A DNA stretch of 64,000 bases, taken from Leifsonia sp. TF02-11. Lineage in GTDB: Bacteria > Actinomycetota > Actinomycetes > Actinomycetales > Microbacteriaceae. The notes beneath the pieces are model-generated. The model saw nothing but the letters and a program-made list of their open reading frames with translations, did not search any database and was not told where the DNA came from. Both the position numbers and the translations under genes were made by a program. Location: positions 62,001 to 126,000 of the forward strand of contig NZ_JAGEKP010000002.1 in the NCBI RefSeq assembly GCF_017565305.1, written 5' to 3'. Below are positions 15,830-25,039 of the stretch, piece after piece; the first letter of the stretch is position 1; the number at the start of each line of letters is the position of its first letter.

Positions 15830-17115
15830 GACTTGATGTACGGCTTGCCCGACGCGGCCGGTCCGCGGGACATCCCGACCAGGCCGGCGACCGCGAAGAT
15901 CGTCACGAGGTAGGGAAGCATCCGGAGGAACTCGCTCGGGATGGGGGCGTGCAGCAGGCCGAGCAGGCTCTGCAGCGCGCCGGCGAAGCCGAACAGCAGA
16001 GCCGCGAGCGTGGCGCGGATCGGGTCCCAGCGGCCGAAGATGACCGCGGCCAGAGCGATGTAGCCGAGGCCGCTGGTCATGTCCTTCACGAAGCCGCCGA
16101 CCCCGCCGATCGTGAAGTACGCACCGCCGAACCCGGCGATCGCGCCGGCGATGAGCACCGTCCAGAACCGCGTTGGGTTCACCTTCACGCCGACCGTGTC
16201 GGCAGCTTTCGGGTGCTCGCCGACGGCGCGGACCCGAAGGCCCCAGCGGGTGTGGAAGAGGAAGTAGTACACACCGGCGACGGCGACGTACATCACGTAG
16301 ACGATGAGCGTCTGGTTGAAGAGCACCGGGCCGATGACCGGGATCTGACTCAGCAGCGGGATCGGCAGGTTGGGCAGCGTGGGCGGCAGGTTGAACGCGG
16401 CGGTGTTGTTAGCCATCACGGCCGTGTAAAAGAAGCCGGTCACGCCCGATACGAGAACGTTCAGCACGATGCCGACGATCACCTGGTCGACCAGGTACTT
16501 GATCGAGAATGCGGCGAGGATGAGCGACACGATCACGCCGGCGACGGCCGCGCCGATCAACCCGACCACGACGGAGTGCGTGATCGTCGCGAGGATCGCG
16601 GACGTGAACGCGCCGCCGAGCAGCTGGCCTTCGATGGCCACGTTCACCACGCCGACGCGCTCGGAGAGCACGCCTCCCATCGCGCCGTAGATGATCGGGA
16701 CGCTGAGGCCGAGCGCGGCCGCCAGAAGACCCGCGACGGGGACGGTGCCGTTACCGACCGACCACGTGATGAACCCGACCAGAAGGGCCACGGCGAAGAT
16801 CGCGCTCAGCCAGAGCGGCACGCTCCGCCCTCGGGAGACCAGGACGAAGGCGACGACCGTGATCGCCACCGCGATGATGGTGACGACGATGCCCGTCGCG
16901 ATCGAGGGGATCGACACGTTCGGGATGGTGAAGAAGTCGTTCTTCGTGCTGAACGTGTAGACCGTGGTCCCCGAGCGAGGGAACACGAGGAACAGCAGGA
17001 TCGCGATCACGCTGAAGACTGCGAAGACGATCGGCAGACGCCAGTGGCGCACCACCACGCGGGCGGTGTCGCCATCGGACAGTGCCGGGGCCGAGGGCTG
17101 GGTCACGACGGTCAT
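15826..17115 (-). CDS. ABC transporter permease, nucleoside (BMP-type) uptake, second permease
   Basis: A 429-residue membrane protein of the branched-chain-type permease superfamily (LivH/RbsC-like fold), with about 10 hydrophobic helices. It forms a heterodimeric channel with the product of the neighbouring permease gene. Typical features are the GVVNVAIEGQLLGGAF-type segment, which matches the conserved region of these nucleoside permeases, and GEHPKAADTVGV near the coupling helix. The ATG at 17115 overlaps the upstream permease stop by 4 bp and was preferred to longer in-frame frames that run antisense-like through the other permease. It belongs with the ATPase and lipoprotein of the same cluster. 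Confidence 0.9.
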   Translation of the reverse strand: MTVVTQPSAPALSDGDTARVVVRHWRLPIVFAVFSVIAILLFLVFPRSGTTVYTFSTKNDFFTIPNVSIPSIATGIVVTIIAVAITVVAFVLVSRGRSVPLWLSAIFAVALLVGFITWSVGNGTVPVAGLLAAALGLSVPIIYGAMGGVLSERVGVVNVAIEGQLLGGAFTSAILATITHSVVVGLIGAAVAGVIVSLILAAFSIKYLVDQVIVGIVLNVLVSGVTGFFYTAVMANNTAAFNLPPTLPNLPIPLLSQIPVIGPVLFNQTLIVYVMYVAVAGVYYFLFHTRWGLRVRAVGEHPKAADTVGVKVNPTRFWTVLIAGAIAGFGGAYFTIGGVGGFVKDMTSGLGYIALAAVIFGRWDPIRATLAALLFGFAGALQSLLGLLHAPIPSEFLRMLPYLVTIFAVAGLVGMSRGPAASGKPYIKS

Positions 17116-18437
17116 CGGGCGACCGCTCCCTTCGTGCGAGACGCTTTGCGGCGGTGCGGTGCGGTGCCCGGGGCGGGCAGCCGGAAGATCGCGCGCACCA
17201 GAGGAGGAGCGGCGATGAACAGGACCGTGACCGACTGGATGATGGCGATGACTTCGACGGGCACGTTGTCGGCCGCCTGCATCGCGAAGCCGCCGGCCTG
17301 GAACGCGCCGATGAGGATGCCTGCGACCAGCACGCCGAACGGACGGGAGCGGCCGAGGAGGGCGACCGTGATCGCCGAGAATCCGATGCCGGCGTCGATG
17401 TCGCTGCCGAAGCCGGTGGTGATCTGGCCGAGGACCTGGGTCGCGCCGGCGAGGCCGACGAGAGCTCCGGAGATCACCATCGCCCACACATAGATCGACT
17501 TGACGGACATGCCCGCGACGCGCGCGGCGTTCGGGTTCTCTCCAACCGCTCGGAAGCGGAAGCCGAGGCTCGAGCGTTCCAGCAGCCACCACACGGCGAC
17601 GGTCGCGATGATCACCAGGATGATCCCGATGTCCAACGAGTAGTTGTTCCCGAATAGTTTCGGGAACACCGCGGTCGGCAGTGTCGGTGGCGTTCGGGGG
17701 TCGTTGGCGCCCGGTGCCCGCAAGAACGAGGTCGTCAGCAGATAGTTGAGCAGGTTGAGCGCGATGTAGTTGAGCATGATCGTGACGATCACCTCGTGCG
17801 CGCCCGTGTAAGCCTTCAGCACACCGGCGATGGCCGCCCAGATCGCGCCGCCGATGAGGCCGGCGATGACCGCGACGAGCAGGTGGACGCCGGGGGCCAT
17901 CGGCAGCTTGAAGCCGACCAGGCCCGCGAACAGAGCGGCGATGAGCATCTGCCCTTGACCGCCGATGTTGAAGAGGCCGACCCGGAAGCTGAGGGCGACG
18001 CCGAGACCGGCTGCGATCAGCGGGGTGGCGAAGGTGAGCGTCGTCGACAGCGACTGGATTCCGGTAGCGAAATCCGGGGCGTTCGTGTTGTAGATCGCTC
18101 CCTGGAAGAGCGCTGCGTACGCCCCACCGACCGCGTTGGCGATCGCGGCGAAGGTGTCGCCGGGCCGCGCGAAGAAGTAGCCCATCGCCTGCTGGACCTG
18201 CTGGTTCGTGAGGGCGATGAACACGCCGCCGACGACGAGCGCGACAATGACCGCGCAGATCGACAGCACCACGCTGCCTGAGGCGATCTCTCGCAGCATG
18301 CGGTGGGTGCGCGACAGCTCGGGCGCCGGCGGCTCCGTGGCGCGCTGCTCCCGGGGGATCTGGTCGAGGGCGGGCGCGTCGGCGGGGGCCTCCCCGGTGA
18401 CCGCGTCGACGTCGGCCGCTGGCATCTGTTCGCTCAT
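17112..18437 (-). CDS. ABC transporter permease, nucleoside (BMP-type) uptake, first permease
   Basis: A 441-residue membrane permease. The first 65 residues are hydrophilic and rich in Ala, Asp and Pro; then comes HRMLREIASGSVVLS and about 10 transmembrane segments. GLFNIGGQGQML and GENPNAARVAGM are the conserved permease segments that contact the ATPase. It pairs with the next gene. Start and stop overlap its neighbours by 4 bp on both sides, which argues for a tightly coupled operon of ATPase, two permeases and cdd. Confidence 0.9.
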   Translation of the reverse strand: MSEQMPAADVDAVTGEAPADAPALDQIPREQRATEPPAPELSRTHRMLREIASGSVVLSICAVIVALVVGGVFIALTNQQVQQAMGYFFARPGDTFAAIANAVGGAYAALFQGAIYNTNAPDFATGIQSLSTTLTFATPLIAAGLGVALSFRVGLFNIGGQGQMLIAALFAGLVGFKLPMAPGVHLLVAVIAGLIGGAIWAAIAGVLKAYTGAHEVIVTIMLNYIALNLLNYLLTTSFLRAPGANDPRTPPTLPTAVFPKLFGNNYSLDIGIILVIIATVAVWWLLERSSLGFRFRAVGENPNAARVAGMSVKSIYVWAMVISGALVGLAGATQVLGQITTGFGSDIDAGIGFSAITVALLGRSRPFGVLVAGILIGAFQAGGFAMQAADNVPVEVIAIIQSVTVLFIAAPPLVRAIFRLPAPGTAPHRRKASRTKGAVAR

Positions 18438-19972
18438 GCGGAGGCTCCTTGGGCATCGATGAGGTACTCGGCGGGAGGGGCCTCGCCCGTCATCATCAGG
18501 CCGAGGATCTCGCGAGGGGTCGTCGACGGGACGATCCCGACAATTCCGCCGCGGTACATGACGGCGATGCGGTCGCCGAGCGCGACGATCTCGTCGAGCT
18601 CGGTCGAGACGACGATGACGGGAACGCCGGAGTCCCTGGCGGCGATGATCTGGTCGTGCACGAATTCGATCGATCCCACGTCCAGGCCGCGGGTGGGCTG
18701 TGCGGCGACGAAGAGGCGCAACTCGCGGCTGAGCTCACGCGCGAGCACGACCTTCTGCTGGTTGCCTCCGGAGAGGCGGCCGACGTGCGTCGTGATCCCC
18801 TGGGCGCGGACGTCGAACTCGCGGGACTTCTCCTCGGCGAACGCGTCGCGGTATTTGAGCTGCAGGTTGGACGCCTTCACGAACGGGCCGCGGCCCGAGC
18901 GGTCGAGCATCAGGTTCTCCGCGATCGAGAACTCGGCGACCAGCCCATCGACGTTGCGGTCCTCCGGCACGAAACCGACGCCGGAGTCGAGGACCTTGCG
19001 CACGGACAGGCCGAGGATCTCACGGCCGTCGAGCTCGATCGAGCCGCTGACGCGCTTCTGGAGGCCGAGCAGCGCCTCCGTGAGTTCGGTCTGGCCGTTG
19101 CCCTGCACGCCGGCGATGGCGAGGACTTCTCCGCCGAAGACATCGAAGCTGATGCCGTCGACCAGCACGACACCGCTCGGGTCGGAGACCGTCAGGTCGC
19201 GCACACGAAGGGCGTTGTCTCTGAGTTTCGGCGCTTCCTTGTGGACGCTGAGCTCGACGCTGCGGCCGACCATCAGCGACGCGAGCTCGGCGTTCGACGC
19301 CTTCGGGTCGGCCTCACCGACCACCTTGCCGAGACGCATCACGGTGATCCGTGACGCCACCTCGCGCACCTCGCGCAGCTTGTGGGTGATGAAGACGATG
19401 CCGGTGCCGCTCTCGGCGAGCTGTCGCATGATCGTCATCAGCTCGTCGGTCTCCTGCGGGGTCAGCACGGCGGTCGGCTCGTCGAAGACGAGCACCTTGG
19501 CGTCGCGCGAGAGCGCCTTGATGATCTCGACGCGCTGCTGCACACCGACCGGGAGGTCTTCGACGATCGCGTCCGGGTCGAGGTCGAAGCCGAAGCGGGC
19601 GGAGATCTCGCGCACCTTCGCGCGAGCGGCGGCGAGGTCGAGACGACCGCCGAACCTGGTCTGTTCGTGACCGAGCATGACGTTCTCGGCGACGGTGAAG
19701 ACGGGGACCAGCATGAAGTGCTGGTGGACCATGCCGATACCGGCCTTCATGGCGTCACCGGGCCCGGAGAAGTGCTGGACGACGTCGTCCAGGAGGATCT
19801 CGCCCTCGTCGGCCTGATAGAGCCCGTAGAGGACGTTCATGAGGGTGGACTTGCCTGCGCCGTTCTCGCCGAGGAGGCAGTGGATCTCACCGGGTTCGAC
19901 GGTGAGATCGATGTGGTCGTTCGCGACCAGGGCGCCGAAGCGTTTGGTGATTCCGCGGAGCTCGAGTTTCAT
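18434..19972 (-). CDS. ABC transporter ATP-binding protein with two nucleotide-binding domains
   Basis: A 512-residue cytosolic ATPase of the nucleoside/monosaccharide class (RbsA/YufO-like). Domain 1 (about 1-245) has Walker A GENGAGKST, a degenerate signature LPVGVQQRVEI and a Walker B ending VFDEPTAV. Domain 2 (about 255-500) has the relaxed P-loop GVQGNGQTEL and a normal signature LSGGNQQKV. Such asymmetry, with one functional and one degenerate site, is usual in this class. It drives the two permeases encoded just downstream (4-bp overlap). A hairpin separates it from the lipoprotein gene upstream, a usual way to make more binding protein than ATPase. Confidence 0.93.
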   Translation of the reverse strand: MKLELRGITKRFGALVANDHIDLTVEPGEIHCLLGENGAGKSTLMNVLYGLYQADEGEILLDDVVQHFSGPGDAMKAGIGMVHQHFMLVPVFTVAENVMLGHEQTRFGGRLDLAAARAKVREISARFGFDLDPDAIVEDLPVGVQQRVEIIKALSRDAKVLVFDEPTAVLTPQETDELMTIMRQLAESGTGIVFITHKLREVREVASRITVMRLGKVVGEADPKASNAELASLMVGRSVELSVHKEAPKLRDNALRVRDLTVSDPSGVVLVDGISFDVFGGEVLAIAGVQGNGQTELTEALLGLQKRVSGSIELDGREILGLSVRKVLDSGVGFVPEDRNVDGLVAEFSIAENLMLDRSGRGPFVKASNLQLKYRDAFAEEKSREFDVRAQGITTHVGRLSGGNQQKVVLARELSRELRLFVAAQPTRGLDVGSIEFVHDQIIAARDSGVPVIVVSTELDEIVALGDRIAVMYRGGIVGIVPSTTPREILGLMMTGEAPPAEYLIDAQGASA

Positions 19973-20026
19973 GTGGGGGCCTTGTGGGTGTCGGGTGAAG
20001 CATCGCCCGGGGCGGGGACGAGGTGG

Positions 20027-20054
20027 GGAGACCGGCCGCGCACGGCCGGTCTCC
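20027..20054 (-). terminator. Hairpin between the lipoprotein and ATPase genes
   Basis: A perfect 12-bp stem (20027-20038 with 20043-20054) with a 4-nt loop lies in the 99-bp gap after the lipoprotein stop. It probably acts as an attenuating terminator or an mRNA stabiliser, so that the binding protein is made in excess. Confidence 0.7.
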
Positions 20055-20071
20055 CTGGTGTCGCGTGCGAC

Positions 20072-21157
20072 TTACTCGCTGAACGCCGACGGCGACTGGA
20101 CCTTGATCGAGCCGTCGATGATGCCGGCCTTGATCTTGTCGAGCTCGCCCTGGAGACCCTTGTCGACCTTCGACTCGAAGTCGTGGAACGGCGCGATGCC
20201 GACGCCGTTGTTCTTCAGCGTGCCGACGTACTGCGTGTTGTCGAACTTGTTGCCAGTGGCGGCCTGCTGCACGATCGTCGAGACGGTCGGCTTGATGTTC
20301 TTCATGATCGAGGTGAGGAACAGGCTGTTGTAGCCGTTCTGGTCGGTCAGGAAGACGTCCGCGTCGTTGCCGATCAGTGCGACGTCCTTGCCGCCGTCCT
20401 TGATCGCCGAGGCGGCGCCCTGGTAGATCGGGCCGCCGATCGGGGCGAGCACGTCGGCGTTCTGGCCGAGCATGGTCTGTGCGATCGTCTTGGACGTGTT
20501 CAGGTCGACGAAGCTGTTCACGAACTGGCCGTCCTGCGACGCGACATCCCAGCCGATGACCTTCTTCGAGGCGCCCTTCTGGTCGTTGTAGTACTTGACG
20601 CCGTCCGAGAGGCCGTCCATGAAGATGGTGACCGAGGGCAGCTTCTGGCCGCCGTAGGTGCCGATCACGCCGGTCTTCGAGTAGCTCGCCGACGCGTAGC
20701 CTGCCAGGAAGCCGGCCTCGTCGGTGTTGAAGACGACCGGCTTGACGTTGTCGGCCTTGATGCTGTTGTCGTCGACCATCACGAAGTTGACCTTCGGGTT
20801 GTCCGCCGCGGCCTGCTTGACGGGCGCCACGAGGTTGAAGCCGGAGGCGACGATGATGTTGCAGCCCTGCTGGATCAGGCTCTTGATGTTGGGCAGGTAG
20901 TCGTTGGCGCTCTTCGACTGGACCTGCTTGTAGCTGCTGCCGATCGCCTTGGCGGCCTCCTGGACGCCCTCCAGACCGAGCTGGTTGAACGAACGGTCGT
21001 TGAAGCCGCCCTGGTCGGACACGATGCACGGCAGGTACTTCGAGTTCGCGCCTGCGGTGTTCGACGAGGTGGGGGCCGATCCGCAGGCTGCGAGCAGCGC
21101 CACGACTCCGGCTGCGACAAGGCCGGTGACGGCGGCCTTACGGGCTGTGATTGTCAA
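20072..21157 (-). CDS. BMP-family substrate-binding lipoprotein, nucleoside ABC importer
   Basis: A 361-residue secreted binding protein of the Bmp/Med/PnrA family, which captures purine and pyrimidine nucleosides outside the cell. The N-terminus is a lipoprotein signal ending in L-A-A-C-G. The conserved BMP segments follow: DQGGFNDRSFNQ, a G-x-N-I-I-V-A-S-G-F stretch and GTYGGQ. An upstream TTG at 21172 would put the Shine-Dalgarno GGAGG inside the coding sequence, so I place the start at the TTG at 21157, with GGAGG 8 nt upstream. The neighbours (ATPase, permeases, cdd, deoA, add) make nucleosides the expected ligand. Confidence 0.92.
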   Translation of the reverse strand: MTITARKAAVTGLVAAGVVALLAACGSAPTSSNTAGANSKYLPCIVSDQGGFNDRSFNQLGLEGVQEAAKAIGSSYKQVQSKSANDYLPNIKSLIQQGCNIIVASGFNLVAPVKQAAADNPKVNFVMVDDNSIKADNVKPVVFNTDEAGFLAGYASASYSKTGVIGTYGGQKLPSVTIFMDGLSDGVKYYNDQKGASKKVIGWDVASQDGQFVNSFVDLNTSKTIAQTMLGQNADVLAPIGGPIYQGAASAIKDGGKDVALIGNDADVFLTDQNGYNSLFLTSIMKNIKPTVSTIVQQAATGNKFDNTQYVGTLKNNGVGIAPFHDFESKVDKGLQGELDKIKAGIIDGSIKVQSPSAFSE

Positions 21158-21364
21158 GGTTTCGTCCTCCAAGATGCAGTGCCCGCTCGGGTGCGAGCGG
21201 GCAAGGATACGCAGTGCAGGTTACCGAATATGACGAACGGCACCGTCCACACATTCGGCTTCTTCATGCAAGCGTTACAAATGCGCGGGTGTTTGGCGAC
21301 TGCTCATTTGAGCGGAATCGGCCGGACGAAGGGTCGTGCGACCAGGATGGCCGGACGACGCTCC

Positions 21365-22496
21365 CTACAGCCACCCGCGCCGCTTGAAGATCCCGTACAG
21401 CAGGGTGCTCAACCCCAGCATCGCCAGCACCGCGAGCGGGTAGCCGAGCGGCCAGGCGAGCTCCGGCATGTTGTGGAAGTTCATCCCGTAGATGCCCGCG
21501 ATCAACGACGGAGCGAACAGGATCGCCGCCCAGGAGGAGATCTTCTTGACCTCCTCGCCCTGCCGGTGCGTCGAGTGGGCCAGCCTCGTCATCTCCTCGT
21601 TCTGGCGCTCCGACACCAGCGTGGAGTTCACGGTGAGGATGTCGCGGAGCAGGTAGCGGAACCCGTCGACCCACGTTCACCACGGTGAGGTGGTCGGCGA
21701 CGTCGCGGAGCCGGCGTTCGAGCTCCTCGGTGACACCGTACTTGGCCGAGCCGCGCTCCAGGGCCACCATGACCGACGAGAGCGGATGCGTGGCGCGCTG
21801 GAAGTCGATGACCTCGCGCGACAGCTCGTAGATGCGTCGGGAGACCAGTGCGTCCCCGCCGAACACCTGCGTCTCGATCTCGTCGATGTCGTTGGCGAGA
21901 CCGGCGACGACAGGGCTGTACGCGTCGACGACCGCGTCGATGATCGCGTAGAGGATGGCCTGCGGCCCGAGTGCCAGCAGGTCGCGCTCGCGCTCCATCC
22001 TGTGCCGCACCGTCGACAGGTCGGGGGACTCGCTGTGCCGGACCGTGATCACGAAGTTGGGGCCGACGAAGAGGTGGAGCTCGCCGAAGTCGACCTCCTC
22101 CGGCACGTCGAGGTAGTTCGCCGCCTTGAGCACGACGAACAGCACGGAGTCGTACCGCTCCAGCTTGGGTCGCTGGTGCGCGACGATCGCGTCCTCGATG
22201 GCCAGGGGGTGCAGGCTGAACTCCTCGGCCAGCGACATCAGCTCCTGCTCGCTCGGCCGGTACAGGCCGATCCAGGCGACACCGCCCGGCGTCCCGTCGA
22301 GGGCGCTGTAGGTCTCGGCCAGCGTGTGCGGCGATGCCACGCGCACACCGTTCGCGTAGATCGCGCTGTCCACCATGCTGTTCCGCGCGGCAGGACGCGG
22401 CTCCGTCAGCACCGGCTCAGGCGAACTGGGGGGATCGACCCTCCGGGCTCGGGACACGAAGGGCATCGGGATGCCGCGACGGTTCAGGTTCGCCAT
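21365..22496 (-). pseudogene. corA: CorA-type Mg2+/Co2+ channel gene with a frameshift
   Basis: The first frame (start ATG 22496, Shine-Dalgarno AGGAGGTGA) encodes the cytosolic N-terminal CorA domain up to DHLTVVN near 21675. The match to the family then stops, and the frame goes on as Arg/Pro-rich nonsense to 21264. The second frame resumes at W-V-D-G-F-R-Y and carries the membrane part: VKKISSWAAILFAPSLIAGIYGMNF with the channel signature G-M-N, a second helix and a basic tail ending at 21365. Between AAC and TGG there is one surplus base, so one inserted or two deleted bases explain the break. It may be a true inactivation or a sequencing error. The intact gene would encode about 377 residues, normal for the family. 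Confidence 0.8.
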
Positions 22497-22576
22497 GATT
22501 CACCTCCTGGTGCGTGCGGATACGTCAGGCGGCCCTGCGGCGTCCCGCGCGATGGACGCCGGGAGCGATGGGCCAC

Positions 22577-23746
22577 CTAACTGTACGCGCGCTGCCCGCC
22601 GGACGGCTGGACGTCGCGTCGCGCTGCGTCGCTGCACGCGTCGAGGATGACGCGCTCGTAGTGCCCGATCAGCTCGGAGCAGAGCACGTCCCAGCCCCTG
22701 CCCAGCACCCGCCGGCGGCCGGCCTCCCCCATCCGCAGGCGCAGCGGGGCATCGGTGGCGAGCATCGCGACCGCCGCACGCAGCGCCCTGTCGTCCGACG
22801 GCGGGAAGAGCAGCCCGTCGACTCCGTGCTCGACGAGGTCGATCGGCCCACCGGCCCGCGGTGCGATCACGGGGATGCCGGAGGCGTGCGCCTCCTGGAC
22901 GGTCTGGCCGAACGTCTCCTCCGAGCCGGTGTGCACGAACGCGTCGAACGCCGCATACGCCGCGCCCAGCTCCGCTCCTCCGAGCCGGCCCAGCCAGGTC
23001 GTCGGCACGCCGTGCAGCTGCCGCTCGACGGCCTCGCGCGCCGGCCCGTCGCCGACGATGGCGACGGAGACGCCGGGCAGACCTTTGAGGACGCGCAGGC
23101 GTTCCACCTGCTTCTCCGGAGCGATCCGGCCGACGTACCCGATGACGACCTCGCCGTCGGGAGAGAGGCGCTCGCGCAGCGCGACGGCGTCGGGCCGGCG
23201 GCGGTTGTTGGGGTGGTATCGCTCGAGGTCGACGCCGCGGCCCCAGCGCGCCAGCCTGCGCACCCCGGCCTGGCGCAGGTCGTACTCGCTCGCCGACGAC
23301 GGCACCAGCGTGAGGTCGGCGCCCTCGTGCACCCAGCGCACATACTTCCAGGCGATGGCCGCCGTCATCCCGAGGCCGTTGCGGCGGGCGAATCCGGCGA
23401 CGTCGGTCTGGTAGATCGCGACGGAGGGCACGCCGACGCGGTTGGCGGCGGCGATCGCCTGCGCACCGAGGAAGAACGGGGAGGCAGCGTGCAGCACATC
23501 CGGCCCGAATCGCGCCAGGATGCGCTGGACCTGCGGGCTCGGCAGCCCGACGGGGAACTGCCGGTAGGCGATCGACGGCACCTGGTGGATGCGGAACCCC
23601 GCGTACTCGTCGGGTGCGCCGGCCTCCGGGCAGATCACGATGGCCTCGTGCCCGTGTTCGGCGAGATGATCCAGCACCCGGAGGACGCTGGTCGTCACCC
23701 CGTTGACTGTGGGGAGGAAGCTCTCGCTCACGACCGCGACCCGCAT
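22577..23746 (-). CDS. GT4-family glycosyltransferase (GDP-mannose-dependent mannosyltransferase-like)
   Basis: A 389-residue cytosolic or membrane-peripheral retaining glycosyltransferase. The N-terminal half begins VAVVSESFLPTVNGV, the typical opening of the MgtA/PimB-like branch, and contains HAASPFFLGA. The C-terminal donor-binding half has GYVGRIAPEKQ and the E-x7-E region (GSEETFGQTVQEAHASGIPV), which binds the nucleotide sugar. It is divergent from manC, which makes GDP-mannose, so mannose transfer to a lipid or glycolipid is the best guess. The acceptor cannot be told. Confidence 0.88.
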   Translation of the reverse strand: MRVAVVSESFLPTVNGVTTSVLRVLDHLAEHGHEAIVICPEAGAPDEYAGFRIHQVPSIAYRQFPVGLPSPQVQRILARFGPDVLHAASPFFLGAQAIAAANRVGVPSVAIYQTDVAGFARRNGLGMTAAIAWKYVRWVHEGADLTLVPSSASEYDLRQAGVRRLARWGRGVDLERYHPNNRRRPDAVALRERLSPDGEVVIGYVGRIAPEKQVERLRVLKGLPGVSVAIVGDGPAREAVERQLHGVPTTWLGRLGGAELGAAYAAFDAFVHTGSEETFGQTVQEAHASGIPVIAPRAGGPIDLVEHGVDGLLFPPSDDRALRAAVAMLATDAPLRLRMGEAGRRRVLGRGWDVLCSELIGHYERVILDACSDAARRDVQPSGGQRAYS

Positions 23747-23808
23747 GGCTCCAGTGTCGGCGCACGGGATGACCCCGCTGTGAACAGCAGGTGACCAGAA
23801 CCGCTCGG

Positions 23809-23814
23809 TATCCT
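23809..23814 (+). promoter_or_regulatory. -10 element of a probable leaderless manC promoter
   Basis: TATCCT lies 6 nt before the ATG at 23821. No Shine-Dalgarno sequence is seen. The same hexamer with the same spacing precedes the brkB-like gene at 31357. Confidence 0.55.
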
Positions 23815-23820
23815 TTCGCC

Positions 23821-24942
23821 ATGAAGACTCCAGGCGCCCTCGACCGGTTCTACAGCGTCATCCCGGCCGGCGGGATCGGCTCGCGGCTGTGGCCGCTGTC
23901 CCGCGCCGACGCCCCGAAGTTCTTGCACGACCTCACCGGCTCCGGCCACACCCTGCTCCGCGACACCTGGGACCGCTTGGCGCCGATCTCGGGCGAGCAG
24001 CGGATCATGGTCGTCACCGGACGCGCCCATCGCGCCGCCGTGGAGGCCCAGCTCCCCTCGCTGGCGGACGCCAACGTCGTCCTCGAATCCGAGCCGCGCG
24101 ACTCCACGGCCGCCATCGGGCTCGCGGCCGCCATCCTCGAGCGCCGGGAGCCCGGCGTGATCGTCGGGTCGTTCGCCGCCGATCACGTCATCCGCAACCA
24201 GCGCCTCTTCGCAGCGGCGGTCACGGAGGCGGTCGCCGCCGCAGACGAGGGATACATCACCACCATCGGCATCAAGCCCACCGAACCGGCGGTCGGCTTC
24301 GGCTACGTCCACTGCGGCGGTGCGCTCTCCGTGGCGGGCGCCCCGAGCGCCCTGGCCGTCGACTCCTTCGTCGAGAAGCCGGACCTGGCGACGGCGGAGC
24401 GCTACCTGGACAGCGGGTCGTACCTGTGGAACGCCGGGATGTTCATCGCCAGGGCCGACCGCCTCCTCGAGGAGATCGGCCGCTCGAAGCCGGAACTGCT
24501 GGCCGGTCTCCTCGAGCTGGCGGCTGCGTGGGACGACCCCGCGACGCGCGGGCCTGCGGTGGACCGCATCTGGCCCGGCCTCGAGAAGATCGCGATCGAC
24601 TACTCGGTCGCGGAGCCCGCCGCGGCGGCCGGCCGGCTCGCCGTGATCCCCGGATACTTCGACTGGGACGACGTCGGCGACTTCGCCTCCCTGTCCAAGC
24701 TCAACTCGGGAGGCCGTGCGACCGACCTGGCGATACTGGGCGCCGACGCCCGAGTGCTCGCCGACGCGTCCAGCGGCATCGTGGTGAGCCAGACGAAGCG
24801 GGTCATCAGCCTCATCGGCGTGAAGGACATCGTGATCGTCGACACCCCCGACGCGCTGCTGGTGACGACGACGGACAACGCCCAGCGCGTCAAGTCTGTC
24901 GTCGACGCGCTCAAGGTCTCCGGCTCGACGGACGTGCTCTGA
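23821..24942 (+). CDS. manC: Mannose-1-phosphate guanylyltransferase
   Basis: A 373-residue cytosolic nucleotidyltransferase that makes GDP-mannose from mannose 1-phosphate and GTP. The N-terminal signature I-P-A-G-G-I-G-S-R-L-W-P-L-S is the nucleotide-binding loop of this family; FVEKP and G-Y-F-D-W-D-D-V-G-D are also diagnostic. It lacks the C-terminal isomerase domain of bifunctional ManC/AlgA, which is normal for actinobacteria. The ATG at 23821 is preferred over an upstream in-frame codon because of the -10 element 6 nt before it. The last codons and stop are repeated in tandem downstream (24924-25018). Confidence 0.93.
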   Translation: MKTPGALDRFYSVIPAGGIGSRLWPLSRADAPKFLHDLTGSGHTLLRDTWDRLAPISGEQRIMVVTGRAHRAAVEAQLPSLADANVVLESEPRDSTAAIGLAAAILERREPGVIVGSFAADHVIRNQRLFAAAVTEAVAAADEGYITTIGIKPTEPAVGFGYVHCGGALSVAGAPSALAVDSFVEKPDLATAERYLDSGSYLWNAGMFIARADRLLEEIGRSKPELLAGLLELAAAWDDPATRGPAVDRIWPGLEKIAIDYSVAEPAAAAGRLAVIPGYFDWDDVGDFASLSKLNSGGRATDLAILGADARVLADASSGIVVSQTKRVISLIGVKDIVIVDTPDALLVTTTDNAQRVKSVVDALKVSGSTDVL

Positions 24943-25018
24943 GCCGACGGAAGTGCCCTGAGTCGACGGACGTGCCCTGAGCCGACGGACGTGCCCTAAG
25001 CCGACGGACGCGCCCTGA
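24924..25018. repeat. Tandem 19-bp repeat containing the manC stop codon
   Basis: Five units of 19 bp (24924, 24943, 24962, 24981 and 25000) follow the pattern GCCGACGGACGTGCCCTGA. The first unit is the end of manC itself. Each copy ends in a stop triplet (TGA four times, TAA once), although 19 bp is not a multiple of three. A degenerate sixth copy starts at 25019. The array lies between the convergent ends of manC and a small minus-strand gene. Confidence 0.85.
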
Positions 25019-25039
25019 GCCGAGCGTCCTGCCGCCGGC

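Noticed and set aside
21264-21364. C-terminal extension of CorA in the first frame.
   Set aside because: It is an Arg/Pro-rich out-of-frame tail after the frameshift; the real membrane domain continues in the other frame and stops at 21365.
19382-21688. Open frame of 768 codons on the plus strand opposite the nucleoside ATPase and lipoprotein.
   Set aside because: It is antisense to strongly supported genes and rich in Asp, Arg, Val and Leu, with no recognisable domain.
24943-25018. CRISPR array.
   Set aside because: The repeats are directly adjacent 19-mers with no spacers, and there are no cas genes.
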